Source: Asbonarchaeum sp964517675 (lineage in GTDB: Archaea; Nanohalarchaeota; Nanosalinia; Nanosalinales; Nanoanaerosalinaceae). Taken from it: 64,000 nucleotides of DNA. The number at the start of each line of letters is the position of its first letter. Positions within the stretch are counted from its first letter, which is position 1. The position numbers and the translations under genes were made by a program. The notes below the pieces were generated by a model. The model had not been told where the DNA came from and made no database searches. It was given only the letters and a program-made list of their open reading frames with translations. Location: assembly GCA_964517675.1 (NCBI GenBank), contig CAZFEL010000002.1, forward strand, positions 124,001 to 188,000. The letters are read 5' to 3'. Shown piece by piece: positions 7,402-17,226 of this stretch.

Positions 7402-9766
7402 CCCCGCACCCGACACTGACGATGGAGACAAGGCGGACACCGACCGAACCCCGCCACAGAGGGAGTCCGATCGTGACAGACGGGAAACAACGTTCTCTGT
7501 CGAGGGGATGGACTGTGCCTCGTGTGCGGACAAGATCGGGGCAGCACTTGACAACGTTGATGGCCTCATCGAACGCGAGATGCTCCCTGCCACAGGCAAG
7601 GTCACGATCGCTTACAACCCGACGACTGTATCGCGTGAGGAACTCATCGAGACAATAGCGTCCACTGGCTACGATGTTACGGATCCTGGTGACACTGAGG
7701 CAACGAGCGATGAAACAAGCATCGGAGCACGAGAGCCGGTCTGGAGGAGCGACCGAGCAGTCAAGACTGGCGTCGCAGGCTTCTTCCTGGCTGCCGGCCT
7801 CATACCCTCTTTCTTCGACCTTGATCCACAGATGTTCACACTCCTTGGTATATCATTCCATCTGAGTGCCGTCCTGTTTTTGGCCGGCATAGCAACCGGG
7901 GCCCCCATCATCCTGCGGAACGGCTACCGGTCCGGCATAAACCAGAACCTGGACATCGACTTCTTGATGAGCACCGCCATCATCAGCGCACTCATCGCCA
8001 GTCTCGGGTTCGGTGCCGAGCTGTACTTCGAAGCGGCGACACTCGTTGTCCTGTTCAACGTAGCAGAACTCCTCGAACGCCACTCCATGGACCGGGCACG
8101 CAACTCACTCCGTGAACTGATGGACCTCTCACCCGACACCGCGACCGTGCGACGGGACGGAGACGAGATCCAGATTCCTGTCGAGGAGGTCAAGATCGGG
8201 GACACCGTCATCGTCCGTCCTGGCGAGAAAATCCCGATGGACGGGACTGTCACAGACGGTGAGAGTGCCGTCAACCAGGCACCGGTCACCGGCGAATCCA
8301 TCCCTGTTGACAAAACACCTGGTGATGATGTCTACGCGGGCACGGTCAACGAAGAGGGCTACCTGGAGGTCGAGGCAACGACGGATGCCTCAAACAACAC
8401 GCTCTCCAAGATAATTAACCTGGTTGAAAAAGCTGAATCCAGCAAGACCCAACGAGAACAGTTCGTCGAGCGATTCTCAACCTACTACACCCCTGCAATG
8501 GTCGTTCTCGCCGTCCTGACAGCTGCTGTCCCGCCCCTGCTGTTTGGACTTTCCTGGACAACGTGGTTCCTTGCTGGCATCACCATGCTCGTGCTCGCCT
8601 GTCCCTGTGCCTTCATCATCTCGACACCCGTCACGGTCGTCTCCGGTATCACAAGCGCGGCGAAAAATGGTGTCCTGATCAAAGGAGGAACACATCTCGA
8701 AGCCACAGGCGAGATCGAAGCAGTCGCCTTCGATAAGACAGGCACCCTCACCAGAGGCGAGCTCACTGTCACCGATATCATCCCGCTCAACGGCTACAGT
8801 GAAAACGATGTTCTCAGATGCGCACAGGGCCTTGAAGCGCGCAGTGAGCATCCTGTTGGGGAGGCCATTACTGAGGAGGCACAGGAACGCGATGTCGACC
8901 ATGATGAAGTCGGTGCTTTCGAGAGCATAACAGGTAAGGGCGTCAAAGCAGACTTGAGCGGCGAAGGACATTATGCCGGCAAACCCGGTCTCTTCGAAGA
9001 ATTGGGCTTCGATTTGACACATGTCCATACGGCGATGGAGTCCGGTGAACTGACGTCCAAGAGCCGTTCGATGTGTGAACGCAACGACTGCATCGATATC
9101 CTGAATGAGAGGATCCCGGAGCTTCAGGCTGAGGGGAAGACTGTTATTGTCGTTGGAAACGAGGACGAAGTCGAGGGCCTGATTGCTGTCGCTGACGAAG
9201 TCAGACACGACGCCAGCCGGACCATCGAACAGCTCCACAGCCAGGGCATCACAACGGTCATGCTGACGGGCGACAACAAACGCACAGCTAAAGCCATAGC
9301 AGAGCAGGTCGGTATCGACGACCATCACGCAGAGCTTCTTCCCGAAGCGAAGGTCGAGAAAGTAAAGGATCTCGTGGGCACATACGACGGTGTCGCGATG
9401 GTCGGTGACGGGGTCAACGATGCACCAGCTCTGGCAACGGCGACGGTCGGCGTGGCGATGGGAGCCGCAGGGACAGACACTGCCATCGAAACCGCAGACA
9501 TCGCGCTGATGGGCGACGATCTCTCCCGTGTCCCGTACCTCTACAAGCTCTCTCACACGGCGAACAATGTCATACGGCAGAACATCTACTCCAGTCTGGG
9601 CATCAAGCTGCTCCTCGCTATTGGCGTGCCTCTCCAGCTCGTCAGCGTTGCTCTTGCAGTCCTCCTTGGCGATGCAGGCATGACTGTAGGGGTGACAGGC
9701 AACGCCATGCGCCTCTCACGGATCAACCCGGATGACTTCAAGAACGAGGGGGAGACAGGTGCTTGA
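7373..9766 (+). CDS. heavy-metal P1B-type ATPase (Zn/Cd/Pb type)
   Basis: 797 residues from ATG 7373 (GTG 7379 is an alternative); overlaps arsR. N-terminal HMA domain with GMDCASC (residues about 46-51), membrane CPC motif about 411-413 (LACPCAF), phosphorylation site DKTGTLT about 454, and GDGVNDAP about 679. The context around CPC (IISTPVTVVSGITSAAKNG) matches Zn/Cd exporters rather than Cu ATPases. A short insert rich in Ser/Lys/Cys in the nucleotide-binding domain (about residues 550-575) is unusual. Confidence 0.93.
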   Translation: MQVSTIPPNNPAPDTDDGDKADTDRTPPQRESDRDRRETTFSVEGMDCASCADKIGAALDNVDGLIEREMLPATGKVTIAYNPTTVSREELIETIASTGYDVTDPGDTEATSDETSIGAREPVWRSDRAVKTGVAGFFLAAGLIPSFFDLDPQMFTLLGISFHLSAVLFLAGIATGAPIILRNGYRSGINQNLDIDFLMSTAIISALIASLGFGAELYFEAATLVVLFNVAELLERHSMDRARNSLRELMDLSPDTATVRRDGDEIQIPVEEVKIGDTVIVRPGEKIPMDGTVTDGESAVNQAPVTGESIPVDKTPGDDVYAGTVNEEGYLEVEATTDASNNTLSKIINLVEKAESSKTQREQFVERFSTYYTPAMVVLAVLTAAVPPLLFGLSWTTWFLAGITMLVLACPCAFIISTPVTVVSGITSAAKNGVLIKGGTHLEATGEIEAVAFDKTGTLTRGELTVTDIIPLNGYSENDVLRCAQGLEARSEHPVGEAITEEAQERDVDHDEVGAFESITGKGVKADLSGEGHYAGKPGLFEELGFDLTHVHTAMESGELTSKSRSMCERNDCIDILNERIPELQAEGKTVIVVGNEDEVEGLIAVADEVRHDASRTIEQLHSQGITTVMLTGDNKRTAKAIAEQVGIDDHHAELLPEAKVEKVKDLVGTYDGVAMVGDGVNDAPALATATVGVAMGAAGTDTAIETADIALMGDDLSRVPYLYKLSHTANNVIRQNIYSSLGIKLLLAIGVPLQLVSVALAVLLGDAGMTVGVTGNAMRLSRINPDDFKNEGETGA

Positions 9767-10139
9767 CATCATCGAAGAGGACGATGGAGCCGTCGCTGTC
9801 CGGGTGACAGGCTCCTTCACGAAGGCAGACTACGACAAGCTGTACAACATCCTGGCCGGACAGACAGCACAGCATGGAACGGTCGATGTGTTTGAAGCAC
9901 TGACCGACTTCGGGTTCGCTGGTTTCCTCTCAACCTTCATCGGTATCTACCATGATCTCCGCTACCGCAACACCATCAACCTCGGCAAGACCGCTGTCGT
10001 CAGCAACAGCGCCTGGGCTCGTCTGGAGACAAAAATCTGGTCTGCCATCACACCTCTATGGCCAATTAGCCCAGAAGAACTCCGATACTTCCCGATGCAT
10101 GAGTCACGGAAGGCACGGCGGTGGATACTGTCCACGTAA
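9759..10139 (+). CDS. SpoIIAA-like (STAS/Sec14-type) small protein
   Basis: 126 residues from GTG 9759, chosen because GAGGGGGAG lies just upstream; ATG 9732 is in frame but overlaps more. Pattern GAVAVRVTGSFTKADYDKL ... NTINLGKTAVVSNSAWAR fits the SpoIIAA-like/STAS-fold family, often of unknown role. Overlaps the ATPase stop by 8 bp, so it belongs to the same operon. Confidence 0.65.
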   Translation: MLDIIEEDDGAVAVRVTGSFTKADYDKLYNILAGQTAQHGTVDVFEALTDFGFAGFLSTFIGIYHDLRYRNTINLGKTAVVSNSAWARLETKIWSAITPLWPISPEELRYFPMHESRKARRWILST

Positions 10140-10162
10140 CTCATACAACGTGATGTGATACA

Positions 10163-10996
10163 ATGGGATCTGACAACGTGACAGAGACGGAAGAACACGA
10201 ATCAAACAGCGGAACAATCACGTTAGATCTGACCGTGAGACACGCGCTTTTGGCAGCGTTCGGGATCGGGTTACTTGTTGGTGGGTTCACCACATCACTA
10301 GCGTTCCAGACCGGTGCGACAGGATACATCACTGCAGACGCACCGGATAATGCGGACGGGGCTGGCGAAGCTCCGTCACCCCAGCAAGATACGCAGGGAC
10401 AACAGCAGCAGGACACGGTAGCTGTCAGCGACATCAATCTGGAGGATGAGCCATCGCTGGGCTCCAAGGATGCAACAGTCACGGTCGTCGAGTTCAGTGA
10501 CTATCAGTGTCCGTTCTGCCGCAGGTTCGCCTTGAACACCTTTGACCAGCTGAAGCAGAATTACATCGACAAGGGGAAGGTACGGTTTGTGTACAAGGAC
10601 TTCCCACTCACACAGCTTGGTCACAACCAGGCACCGTTGATGGCACGTGCGACACAGTGTGCCGGTGAGCAGGACAAGTACTGGGAGCTCCATGATAAGC
10701 TGTTCAACGAACAGCAGCAGATGTCACCACGGGGCACAGCCAAGTTCTCGGCTGACAAGGTCACACAGTGGGCTGAAGAGATCGGGTTGGACATGGATGC
10801 GTTCACCCAGTGCGTAGACAGCGACAAGTACAGGTCCGAGGTCCAGAATGATCTCAGTGAAGGCAAGTCCCTCGGTGTCTCGGGGACACCGACGTTTTTC
10901 ATCTACGCCGACGGCGATGAACAGGCACAGAAACTTGTCGGTGCACAACCGTACAGCCGGTTCCAGGCAGTGATCGAGGACAACCTTGGACAGTAA
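10163..10996 (+). CDS. membrane-anchored DsbA-like thiol oxidoreductase
   Basis: 277 residues. An N-terminal membrane segment (about 30-50), a Gln/Asp-rich linker, then a DsbA-like thioredoxin fold with active site CPFC (about residue 115) and the cis-Pro loop GVSGTPTFF. Probably faces the cell exterior and handles disulfides of the secreted cupredoxins encoded next. A GC hairpin terminator follows. Confidence 0.88.
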   Translation: MGSDNVTETEEHESNSGTITLDLTVRHALLAAFGIGLLVGGFTTSLAFQTGATGYITADAPDNADGAGEAPSPQQDTQGQQQQDTVAVSDINLEDEPSLGSKDATVTVVEFSDYQCPFCRRFALNTFDQLKQNYIDKGKVRFVYKDFPLTQLGHNQAPLMARATQCAGEQDKYWELHDKLFNEQQQMSPRGTAKFSADKVTQWAEEIGLDMDAFTQCVDSDKYRSEVQNDLSEGKSLGVSGTPTFFIYADGDEQAQKLVGAQPYSRFQAVIEDNLGQ

Positions 10997-11001
10997 TCAG
11001 G

Positions 11002-11027
11002 GGGGCGGTCGTGGCCGCCCCAGTTTT
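11002..11027 (+). terminator. hairpin terminator after the dsbA-like gene
   Basis: Seven-base stem GGGGCGG/CCGCCCC with a 6-nt loop (11002-11021), followed by AGTTTTCC. Confidence 0.5.
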
Positions 11028-11177
11028 CCTCCTGGGATACGGATAGTCTCATGGACTGAGAAACTGACACATAGGCCCGTCAAGGGGGTCCGAGAGGCGG
11101 ACCGCTCTGGCGTGAACGGCTCTTCGTATACGTCTGGTCGACAACCAGACCAGGCCATACTTCGAATATTGTGTCAA

Positions 11178-11233
11178 TTGTTTTTAAATAGAACTGGGAG
11201 GAAGGCATTGTCAGTGAAACGAGGAGAGAAACC
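11178..11233 (+). promoter_or_regulatory. promoter and RBS of the copper oxidase operon
   Basis: TATA-like TTTTTAAATAG at about 11180-11190 lies about 45 bp before the TTG start; GAGGAGAG at 11221-11228 is the ribosome binding site that supports TTG 11234. Confidence 0.5.
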
Positions 11234-12904
11234 TTGAGGTGGAGATTACGCGGTGCGGTCATAATCGCTGTAGTATTGGGGTTGATGGCCACAGCCACAG
11301 CGCATGCAGGTGGTTCAACAGGTCAACAGGCACCGCCAGCATTCACGGAAGCACCTCCTACGGAAAGCATTGATACCGCGCTGGCAGAGGATTTCTGTCC
11401 GAAGAACTCCACCTTCGGCAGCGGTGTCTCCTGGGATGAGTGGCGGCCCGCCCAGACTGTTCTTGGTGTCAGGATGCAGGCTGACTGGAACTGCAAACCA
11501 GACAATCCCAACGTCGTTGCGGCCGCCACGAAAGGGACGAACAACGTACCGATGAAGACACTGATGGAGACCGGGCTTGCGGAGGACGCGGTCGAGAAGG
11601 GTCGTGACCGGGACGGTGACGGTGATCCTGATGTGATCAACATCACGCTAGAGGTCTCTGAGATCAACGGGAAGAAACCGGCTGGGGCGGAGTTCAACAG
11701 CGTCCGTCAAGAGATTGCACCCGGTATCAGCCCTGGGTTCTGGGTGTTTTCCCCGAAGACGCGGGGAATGGCATCAGAAGGATCTGCGGGCGCGGACCTT
11801 ATCAGGGTGCCGTCACCGACGATCAGGGTGGAGCAGGGCGACCGCGTCAACGTGGAACTTGAAAACACGCATTATATGCCCCATACCATCCATTTCCACG
11901 GCGTTGACCATCCATACAATGATTCTGAGGGTGAGGGGAACGACGGTGTGCCCCAGACATCCGAAAAACCGGTCATGCCTGGTGAGTCACGGACCTATAA
12001 CTTCCAGCCCAGACAGCCCGGAACGATGGCATACCACTGCCACGTCCAGCCCCAGAGTCACGTCCTCATGGGACTCAACGGCATGTTCGTCATCGAGGAA
12101 CAGCGGAGCAACAATACACTCCAGACGTACAATATCGGTGGTGGCAAGGTGCGGAACCCGTCTCAATCCGTCGAGGCCAACTACAGCCAGGAATATGATT
12201 ACATCTATCAGGATGTGGATGAGGACCTCCACGAGATCGTGAATATCTCAAACGATCCTCGTGTCGTGTCAAAGATGATCAACCGCGGCTACGATATCAC
12301 GGAGCGGACACCGGAATACTTCCTCCTCAATGGCAAGTCCTTCCCGTACACAATGCGGGAATCACAGATCATCGTCGAGCCGGATCAGGAGGTGAAGCTG
12401 CGGACGATCAACACCGGGAAGCAGGATATCGACCTCCATACGCACGGTCATAAACCGGTCGTGACACAGAAAGACGGGGTGAAGACAGCACACCCGATCC
12501 AGCGGGATGTGTTCAAGATTGGGGCGTTCCAGCGGCTGGATATGACACTTAACACGTCCAACAATGGTCTGTCGTCGTACGGGAGCGGGGTCTGGTTGAT
12601 GCACAACCACAAGGAGGACGCTATCACAACCGATGGAATCGCTCCTGGCGGTGATCTCTCTACAATCACGTACAAATCCTACCTGCAGGCCAACGGGAAA
12701 CCCGAGGTCCAGGGTGCTTCCTGGGACACCTACTTCACGGAAGCGTACTGGGAGCGAACGGTCCCGGTCTGGAACAGCTATGACCCGACAGGGCTGTTCG
12801 GCAATGTCAGTCTCCGGCCGCCGTCACTCCTGATGATGCTGTTGTTTGCACTTGGTGGGCTGCTCATTGGCGGACTGGTGGCGGTCTGGGTGATGCGTGG
12901 ATGA
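11234..12904 (+). CDS. multicopper oxidase, membrane-anchored
   Basis: 556 residues, TTG start. A signal peptide ending near AHA, and a C-terminal membrane helix (about 530-550). Copper ligands: HTIHFHG (about 217), YHCHVQPQSH (about 268), HTHGH (about 403) and LMHNHKED (about 455), the last with Asn in place of the Cys of the usual HCH. Laccase/nitrite-reductase superfamily; an extracellular Cu or metal oxidase is inferred. The cupredoxin gene overlaps its stop by 4 bp. Confidence 0.85.
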   Translation: MRWRLRGAVIIAVVLGLMATATAHAGGSTGQQAPPAFTEAPPTESIDTALAEDFCPKNSTFGSGVSWDEWRPAQTVLGVRMQADWNCKPDNPNVVAAATKGTNNVPMKTLMETGLAEDAVEKGRDRDGDGDPDVINITLEVSEINGKKPAGAEFNSVRQEIAPGISPGFWVFSPKTRGMASEGSAGADLIRVPSPTIRVEQGDRVNVELENTHYMPHTIHFHGVDHPYNDSEGEGNDGVPQTSEKPVMPGESRTYNFQPRQPGTMAYHCHVQPQSHVLMGLNGMFVIEEQRSNNTLQTYNIGGGKVRNPSQSVEANYSQEYDYIYQDVDEDLHEIVNISNDPRVVSKMINRGYDITERTPEYFLLNGKSFPYTMRESQIIVEPDQEVKLRTINTGKQDIDLHTHGHKPVVTQKDGVKTAHPIQRDVFKIGAFQRLDMTLNTSNNGLSSYGSGVWLMHNHKEDAITTDGIAPGGDLSTITYKSYLQANGKPEVQGASWDTYFTEAYWERTVPVWNSYDPTGLFGNVSLRPPSLLMMLLFALGGLLIGGLVAVWVMRG

Positions 12905-13503
12905 GGAGGTACCTGTTAGTTCTGATCACCGTCATACTCGTCCCGACGGGGACGGGCATGGTCATGAATGAAAACACGGACACACTACCGTCTGGCTGTG
13001 AGGAGATCAACGGGTGGGAGAACATCACAATTCAGGCTGGCCGAGACTATGCAGAGCAGTTCAACGGCAAGGTATTCACCTATGACAATCGCTCACTGTC
13101 CTTCCAGCAGTGCCAGAAGGTGACGGTCACCTTTGTGAACAACGACAGTGTGCGGCATCAGTGGATGGTACATGGCCTACCCCGAAACATCTACGATGGC
13201 GGGATGTTCACGATTGAGGTCACCGGACCGGGTCAGGATACAGGCACGTTCATCCTCCCGGCAGCATCAGAGACACTGAAAGTCCACTGCGGTGTCCCAC
13301 AGCACGAACAGAAGGGGATGAAGGCCCAGCTCAAGGTAGACGGTGGTGACGGCAACATCGCCAATGTCCCTGGGATCACAGATGGATTTGATGAGTATAC
13401 CTATCCCCGGGAAAGTCCGTTGCTACCAGGTACAATTCTCGGCTTTGTCGCACTGGTGCTGGGGGCTGGTACTGTCGCCGGGTATCGTCGATGGCGGTCC
13501 TGA
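12901..13503 (+). CDS. secreted cupredoxin, C-terminally anchored
   Basis: 200 residues. Signal peptide at the N-terminus and one helix at the C-terminus (about 177-194). Type-1 copper ligands are visible as HQWMVHG and HCGVPQHEQKGM (His, Cys, His, Met). Likely exchanges electrons or copper with the oxidase just upstream (ATGA overlap). Confidence 0.82.
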   Translation: MRRYLLVLITVILVPTGTGMVMNENTDTLPSGCEEINGWENITIQAGRDYAEQFNGKVFTYDNRSLSFQQCQKVTVTFVNNDSVRHQWMVHGLPRNIYDGGMFTIEVTGPGQDTGTFILPAASETLKVHCGVPQHEQKGMKAQLKVDGGDGNIANVPGITDGFDEYTYPRESPLLPGTILGFVALVLGAGTVAGYRRWRS

Positions 13504-13741
13504 GAGGCCGAACCACGCTTGTCGGGGCTGAAAAAATTTCTCCGTTCGTCTACAAGAAATTGAGATGAAACACGATCTCGCTCTGCTAGTACAGAAGTGA
13601 GTATCTCAACTGTGGAGGCTTTCCTTTACCACAGCGAGCCCCAGTGGGTTCCGGGCGGAGGCAGTGTACAGCCAGGCACCATGATCGGGGTCTTGTTCTC
13701 GCGCCAAAGTATTTTTAAAGATAATATCAAATTTGTTTGGT

Positions 13742-14071
13742 ATGGACGAAAGGGGATACAGTCATCTGTTTCAGGCGTTGGCGAATGAGACGCGGATGGA
13801 GCTTGTTGCTGTGTTGCGGGATGATGCGCAGTCTGTGAGTGAGCTTGTTGAGGCGACAGGGCTGGAGCAGAATACGGTCTCGTATCATCTCAACTGTTTG
13901 ACTACCTGTGGCTTTGCTAACAAAGAGGTAGAGGGAAATAAGAGGATCTATTCCTTGAACAGCGCCGTTCTCGACGAGCTGTTAGGGGCGATTGAATCGC
14001 ATGTCGATAACCATCGCAAAGGCATCTACACCTGCGAAGTTCTGGAAGAGGAGGACAATGATGGCAACTGA
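13742..14071 (+). CDS. ArsR-like winged-helix regulator
   Basis: 109 residues. The start at ATG 13742 is supported by a TATA box TATTTTTAAAG about 25-30 bp upstream (leaderless). The HTH pattern LVEATGLEQNTVSYHLNCLTTCG is ArsR-type; Cys in NCLTTCG and YTCEV could bind a thiophilic metal. It heads the mercuric-reductase operon and probably senses the metal. Confidence 0.8.
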   Translation: MDERGYSHLFQALANETRMELVAVLRDDAQSVSELVEATGLEQNTVSYHLNCLTTCGFANKEVEGNKRIYSLNSAVLDELLGAIESHVDNHRKGIYTCEVLEEEDNDGN

Positions 14072-14231
14072 AACAGAATACGGCGGTGAGACAGCATACC
14101 GATGTGACGACTGCGGCATGCACTACAAGAACCAGAGAACTGCGGAAAAATGCGAAGAATATTGTACAGAACACGGGATGTGTAACTCCGAGATAACCGC
14201 AAAATCGATCGAAAGGAGAGGTATAGAATGA
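14058..14231 (+). CDS. small Cys-rich zinc-finger-like protein
   Basis: 57 residues from ATG 14058 with GAGGAG 5-10 bp upstream; overlaps the regulator by 14 bp and merA by 4 bp. CDDC, then a helical segment with C-x3-C-x5-C. Perhaps a metal chaperone for the reductase; function inferred only from context. Confidence 0.6.
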   Translation: MMATETEYGGETAYRCDDCGMHYKNQRTAEKCEEYCTEHGMCNSEITAKSIERRGIE

Positions 14232-15634
14232 CCGACTACGACCTGATCATCATCGGAGGCGGAGCTGCTGCCTTTGCTGCGGCAAACACTGCCAACCAGC
14301 TCGAGAAACAGACACTGATGATAAATGATACGGAGGATCTGCCGTTGGGCGGTACCTGTGTGAACGTTGGTTGTATGCCGTCCAAGACACTGTTGCATCA
14401 GGGCGAGGAGTACTACTATCCGGAACAGTCAGCCTTCCGGGCTATCACTCTGGATGGGGGCGCAGAGTTAGTTGAGGCGATCGAGGAGACCAATGAGATG
14501 GTGGAAGAGTTCAGATCGGGGAATTACGAGGAGGTGGTCGGGAAACAGGAGTATGTCTCCCTGATCGATGGTAGAGCCCGTTTCACAGGGAACAAGACTG
14601 TCGATGTGAACGGCGAAACGTTGTCCGCAGACAACTTCTTGATAGCGACCGGTGCTTCGACGTTCCAGCCGCCGATACCCGAGTTGGACGATGTTGAGTA
14701 TCTCACGAATGAATCGGTGCTGGAGCTGGATTACCAGCCAGATACGGTGGTTGTCATCGGTGGCGGCCCACTCGGTCTAGAATGGGGACAGATCTTCCAT
14801 CACTTCGATACAGACGTTGTAGTCCTTGAAAGAAATGACCGGTTTTTGCCAAATGAGGACCCGCGTATCTCAGCGGAGATAGAGAAGCATCTCAGCGATG
14901 AAGGGATGGCACTGTATTCCGCGGCAGAAACCACACACGTCAGGGAGGAGGGTGGCAAAAAGATCGTCGAGGTGGAGGTGGATGGTGCAGAACGGGTTTT
15001 CGAGGCGGACGAACTTCTCCTTGCGACCGGTATCGTTGCCAACACGGACGACCTGAACACAGGAAAAGCAGGGGTACAGACAGGCGAAAGAGGTTTCGTG
15101 GAGATAAACGGGAGGATGAAGACCGCCCAGGACCACATCTATGCGGCGGGTGATGTAACCGGTGAGCTGCCGCTTGAGACCGTTGCTGCTAAACAAGGAA
15201 ACGTGGCCGTCCGGAATATGTTCAAAGGTGCGGAAAGAGAGATCAACTATCAGGAGGTTCCGCATGCTGTGTTCACGTCGCCACAGGTTGCATCGGTCGG
15301 GGTGACGGAGCAGGAGTACATGGAGGAACATGGCACCTGTCTCTGCTCGACCGTACGGATGGATCAGGTAGAGAAGGCGGCGGCGATCAAGGACACAAGA
15401 GGTATCGCGCGGATGGTGCTCGACCATGAGACTGAAGAGGTCGTTGGCTTCCACATGGTTGGTCCTATGGCTGCTGATATCATCACGACAGCAACCTATG
15501 CCGTGAAGAACCGGATGACGATCGACGAGATACGGGATACTGTGCACGTGTTTCCGACGCTGAGTGAAGTGGTGAAAAAGGCGGCACAGAGCTTCGACGC
15601 AAACCTTGATGAGATGGCGTGTTGTGTAGAATGA
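14228..15634 (+). CDS. merA: mercuric reductase
   Basis: 468 residues. FAD motif IIGGGAAAFAA, redox pair GGTCVNVGCMPSK, NADPH motif VIGGGPLGLEWGQ, and the diagnostic C-terminal Cys pair in MACCVE. No N-terminal NmerA domain. Reduces Hg(II) to Hg(0) with NADPH. It sits between a thiol-metal regulator and membrane proteins with Cys pairs, which supports Hg over a generic dihydrolipoamide dehydrogenase role. Confidence 0.9.
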   Translation: MTDYDLIIIGGGAAAFAAANTANQLEKQTLMINDTEDLPLGGTCVNVGCMPSKTLLHQGEEYYYPEQSAFRAITLDGGAELVEAIEETNEMVEEFRSGNYEEVVGKQEYVSLIDGRARFTGNKTVDVNGETLSADNFLIATGASTFQPPIPELDDVEYLTNESVLELDYQPDTVVVIGGGPLGLEWGQIFHHFDTDVVVLERNDRFLPNEDPRISAEIEKHLSDEGMALYSAAETTHVREEGGKKIVEVEVDGAERVFEADELLLATGIVANTDDLNTGKAGVQTGERGFVEINGRMKTAQDHIYAAGDVTGELPLETVAAKQGNVAVRNMFKGAEREINYQEVPHAVFTSPQVASVGVTEQEYMEEHGTCLCSTVRMDQVEKAAAIKDTRGIARMVLDHETEEVVGFHMVGPMAADIITTATYAVKNRMTIDEIRDTVHVFPTLSEVVKKAAQSFDANLDEMACCVE

Positions 15635-16488
15635 TGAACAAAACATCAGATTTGATTCCTGAAGCAGTGAATGACAGGAAAACCGCACTGCTGGGTATTA
15701 TCATGCTGGCCGTAATCGCCGGTCTCATCGGCTATGCCAGTTCAGATATCCGGAGTAGTCTAACAAGGAGTGTCTCAGTCACGGATACTTCGGAGCAAAC
15801 GACGACAGGAAATAGTGGCTCACCGCCGAACGCGGACAACACCCAACAGGTTAATATTTCCCGAGACGAGATTGTCCAGATACGAGAACGGTTCCTCCCA
15901 TCTGAGGAAGTATTGAACACGCCGCGGCCTTATACAGTGAATAGCCAGAAGGTCATCTTTGCGGAGGACGGCCTACGATTACTTGCACAGCAGGATCCCT
16001 CAGCTGACACCACAGCGCTTGGGATGGACAAGAACAGGACTCCTATCATACCAGGGGATTTAACGGAGCAACAGCAAGAGAAGTACATCAGCATACTGTA
16101 CGGCGACGACCTAGACTGGAAGGAGGAGGCCCGGACACCGGGGGACGCAACCACCGTTCTCGGGGGTTGTGTCGCCTGTAATGCTCCAGCGGGAGCCGGA
16201 GGATGTGGGAACAAGCAGGCCGTACGAGGCCTCGTATACACACTGGTAAAGGAGGGATGGTCGAGAGAAAGGATAATGGATGAAGCAACGCTCGTGTTCA
16301 AAACAATATTCCGTGGACGCGGCCCACTCACAAAGTGGGCTGTCTATTACAACCAGACCGGGAGAGACCCAGCCACGTTAACCGGAACACTGGACAAGAT
16401 GTCAAATTATGGCGTCCGTACTGTGAGAGCGAAGCTAGCGGGGAAGGAGGCACCTGACAGCGCATCGGCGTACGCCTGCGGAGGATGA
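15631..16488 (+). CDS. membrane-anchored Cys-containing protein, unknown
   Basis: 285 residues from ATG 15631 (overlaps merA). One N-terminal membrane helix (about 20-40), a low-complexity Ser/Thr linker, then an exported domain with GGCVACNAPAGAGGCG and a C-terminal YACGG. The Cys cluster suggests metal or heme binding outside the cell. No family recognised. Confidence 0.6.
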   Translation: MMNKTSDLIPEAVNDRKTALLGIIMLAVIAGLIGYASSDIRSSLTRSVSVTDTSEQTTTGNSGSPPNADNTQQVNISRDEIVQIRERFLPSEEVLNTPRPYTVNSQKVIFAEDGLRLLAQQDPSADTTALGMDKNRTPIIPGDLTEQQQEKYISILYGDDLDWKEEARTPGDATTVLGGCVACNAPAGAGGCGNKQAVRGLVYTLVKEGWSRERIMDEATLVFKTIFRGRGPLTKWAVYYNQTGRDPATLTGTLDKMSNYGVRTVRAKLAGKEAPDSASAYACGG

Positions 16489-16706
16489 GAACAGTGACTG
16501 ACGACGATACATCGTTGACGGTATACGCGGGACTCGGCGGGATTGCCGTCTGCTGCCTCGCCATAGAACTGCTTGGTGGTGCCGCTATCCTTGGTGGTGT
16601 GGCAGCTGCTGTCGGATTATCAACCGGTATGACCTATCTCGGTATCGCGGGGCTTGCAGGTGTTAGTGCGGCAGGCATGGTTTATTTACGGGAGGCGTAC
16701 AGGTGA
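16485..16706 (+). CDS. small membrane protein with Cys pair (MerF/MerT-like)
   Basis: 73 residues, two to three hydrophobic segments. A CC pair in the first segment (GGIAVCCLAIELLGGAAILGG) mirrors MerF/MerT, where paired Cys carry Hg(II) across the membrane to MerA. The second, cytosolic Cys pair of MerF is missing. Overlaps the upstream gene by 4 bp. Confidence 0.55.
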   Translation: MRTVTDDDTSLTVYAGLGGIAVCCLAIELLGGAAILGGVAAAVGLSTGMTYLGIAGLAGVSAAGMVYLREAYR

Positions 16707-16710
16707 GACT

Positions 16711-17226
16711 GTGAAAGGATTGAGACAGGTACTGCGTACGGTCACGGCATCGTGGAGGCGGATAGCCATGGCTTTGTCGATAGCGTTGAGTGTGTGGGTT
16801 GTTTTTGTTCTGCTCTTCTTCCCGCAGTATTCTATGCAGATGGTCTCCTACGGGCCCGGTTATGCGTTTGAAGCCGTTTCTGCTCTGGTCTGGTATCAGT
16901 ACGGTGCTGGCGGTATACTTGGTGTTGTTCTTCCTGTTTTGATTGCTGGTTTGGTCAGTGTGACGGCCGTTGTGACCGGTGTTTCCCTCCTCCAGCAGCG
17001 GCAGGCCGAACAATCACTTGGCGGTATCGTTGGCGGCGGCATCGGCGTTCTTTCCGCGGGCTGTGCGAGCTGTAGTGTTGGTGTATTGGCTTTGCTCGGC
17101 TTTGCTGGTGCTGTTGCGTTGCTGCCGTTTGGTGGGAAAGGACTCCAGACGGCGAGTGTCCTGCTCCTGCTCGTCTCTCTCGAATACACCGGACGGCGAT
17201 CATCCTCCTGTGAGGTATCACTATGA
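16711..17226 (+). CDS. membrane protein with intramembrane CxxC
   Basis: 171 residues from GTG 16711; four to five membrane segments, with LSAGCASCSVGVLALLGFAG inside one. Related in design to the gene at 18414, which has CC at a similar place. Probably thiol or metal relay across the membrane; not assignable to a named family by eye. Confidence 0.6.
   Translation: MKGLRQVLRTVTASWRRIAMALSIALSVWVVFVLLFFPQYSMQMVSYGPGYAFEAVSALVWYQYGAGGILGVVLPVLIAGLVSVTAVVTGVSLLQQRQAEQSLGGIVGGGIGVLSAGCASCSVGVLALLGFAGAVALLPFGGKGLQTASVLLLLVSLEYTGRRSSSCEVSL

Noticed and set aside
8477..9556. 359-residue antisense frame within the P-ATPase gene
   Set aside because: Shadow of a strong coding frame with all P-ATPase motifs; Cys/His-rich nonsense composition.
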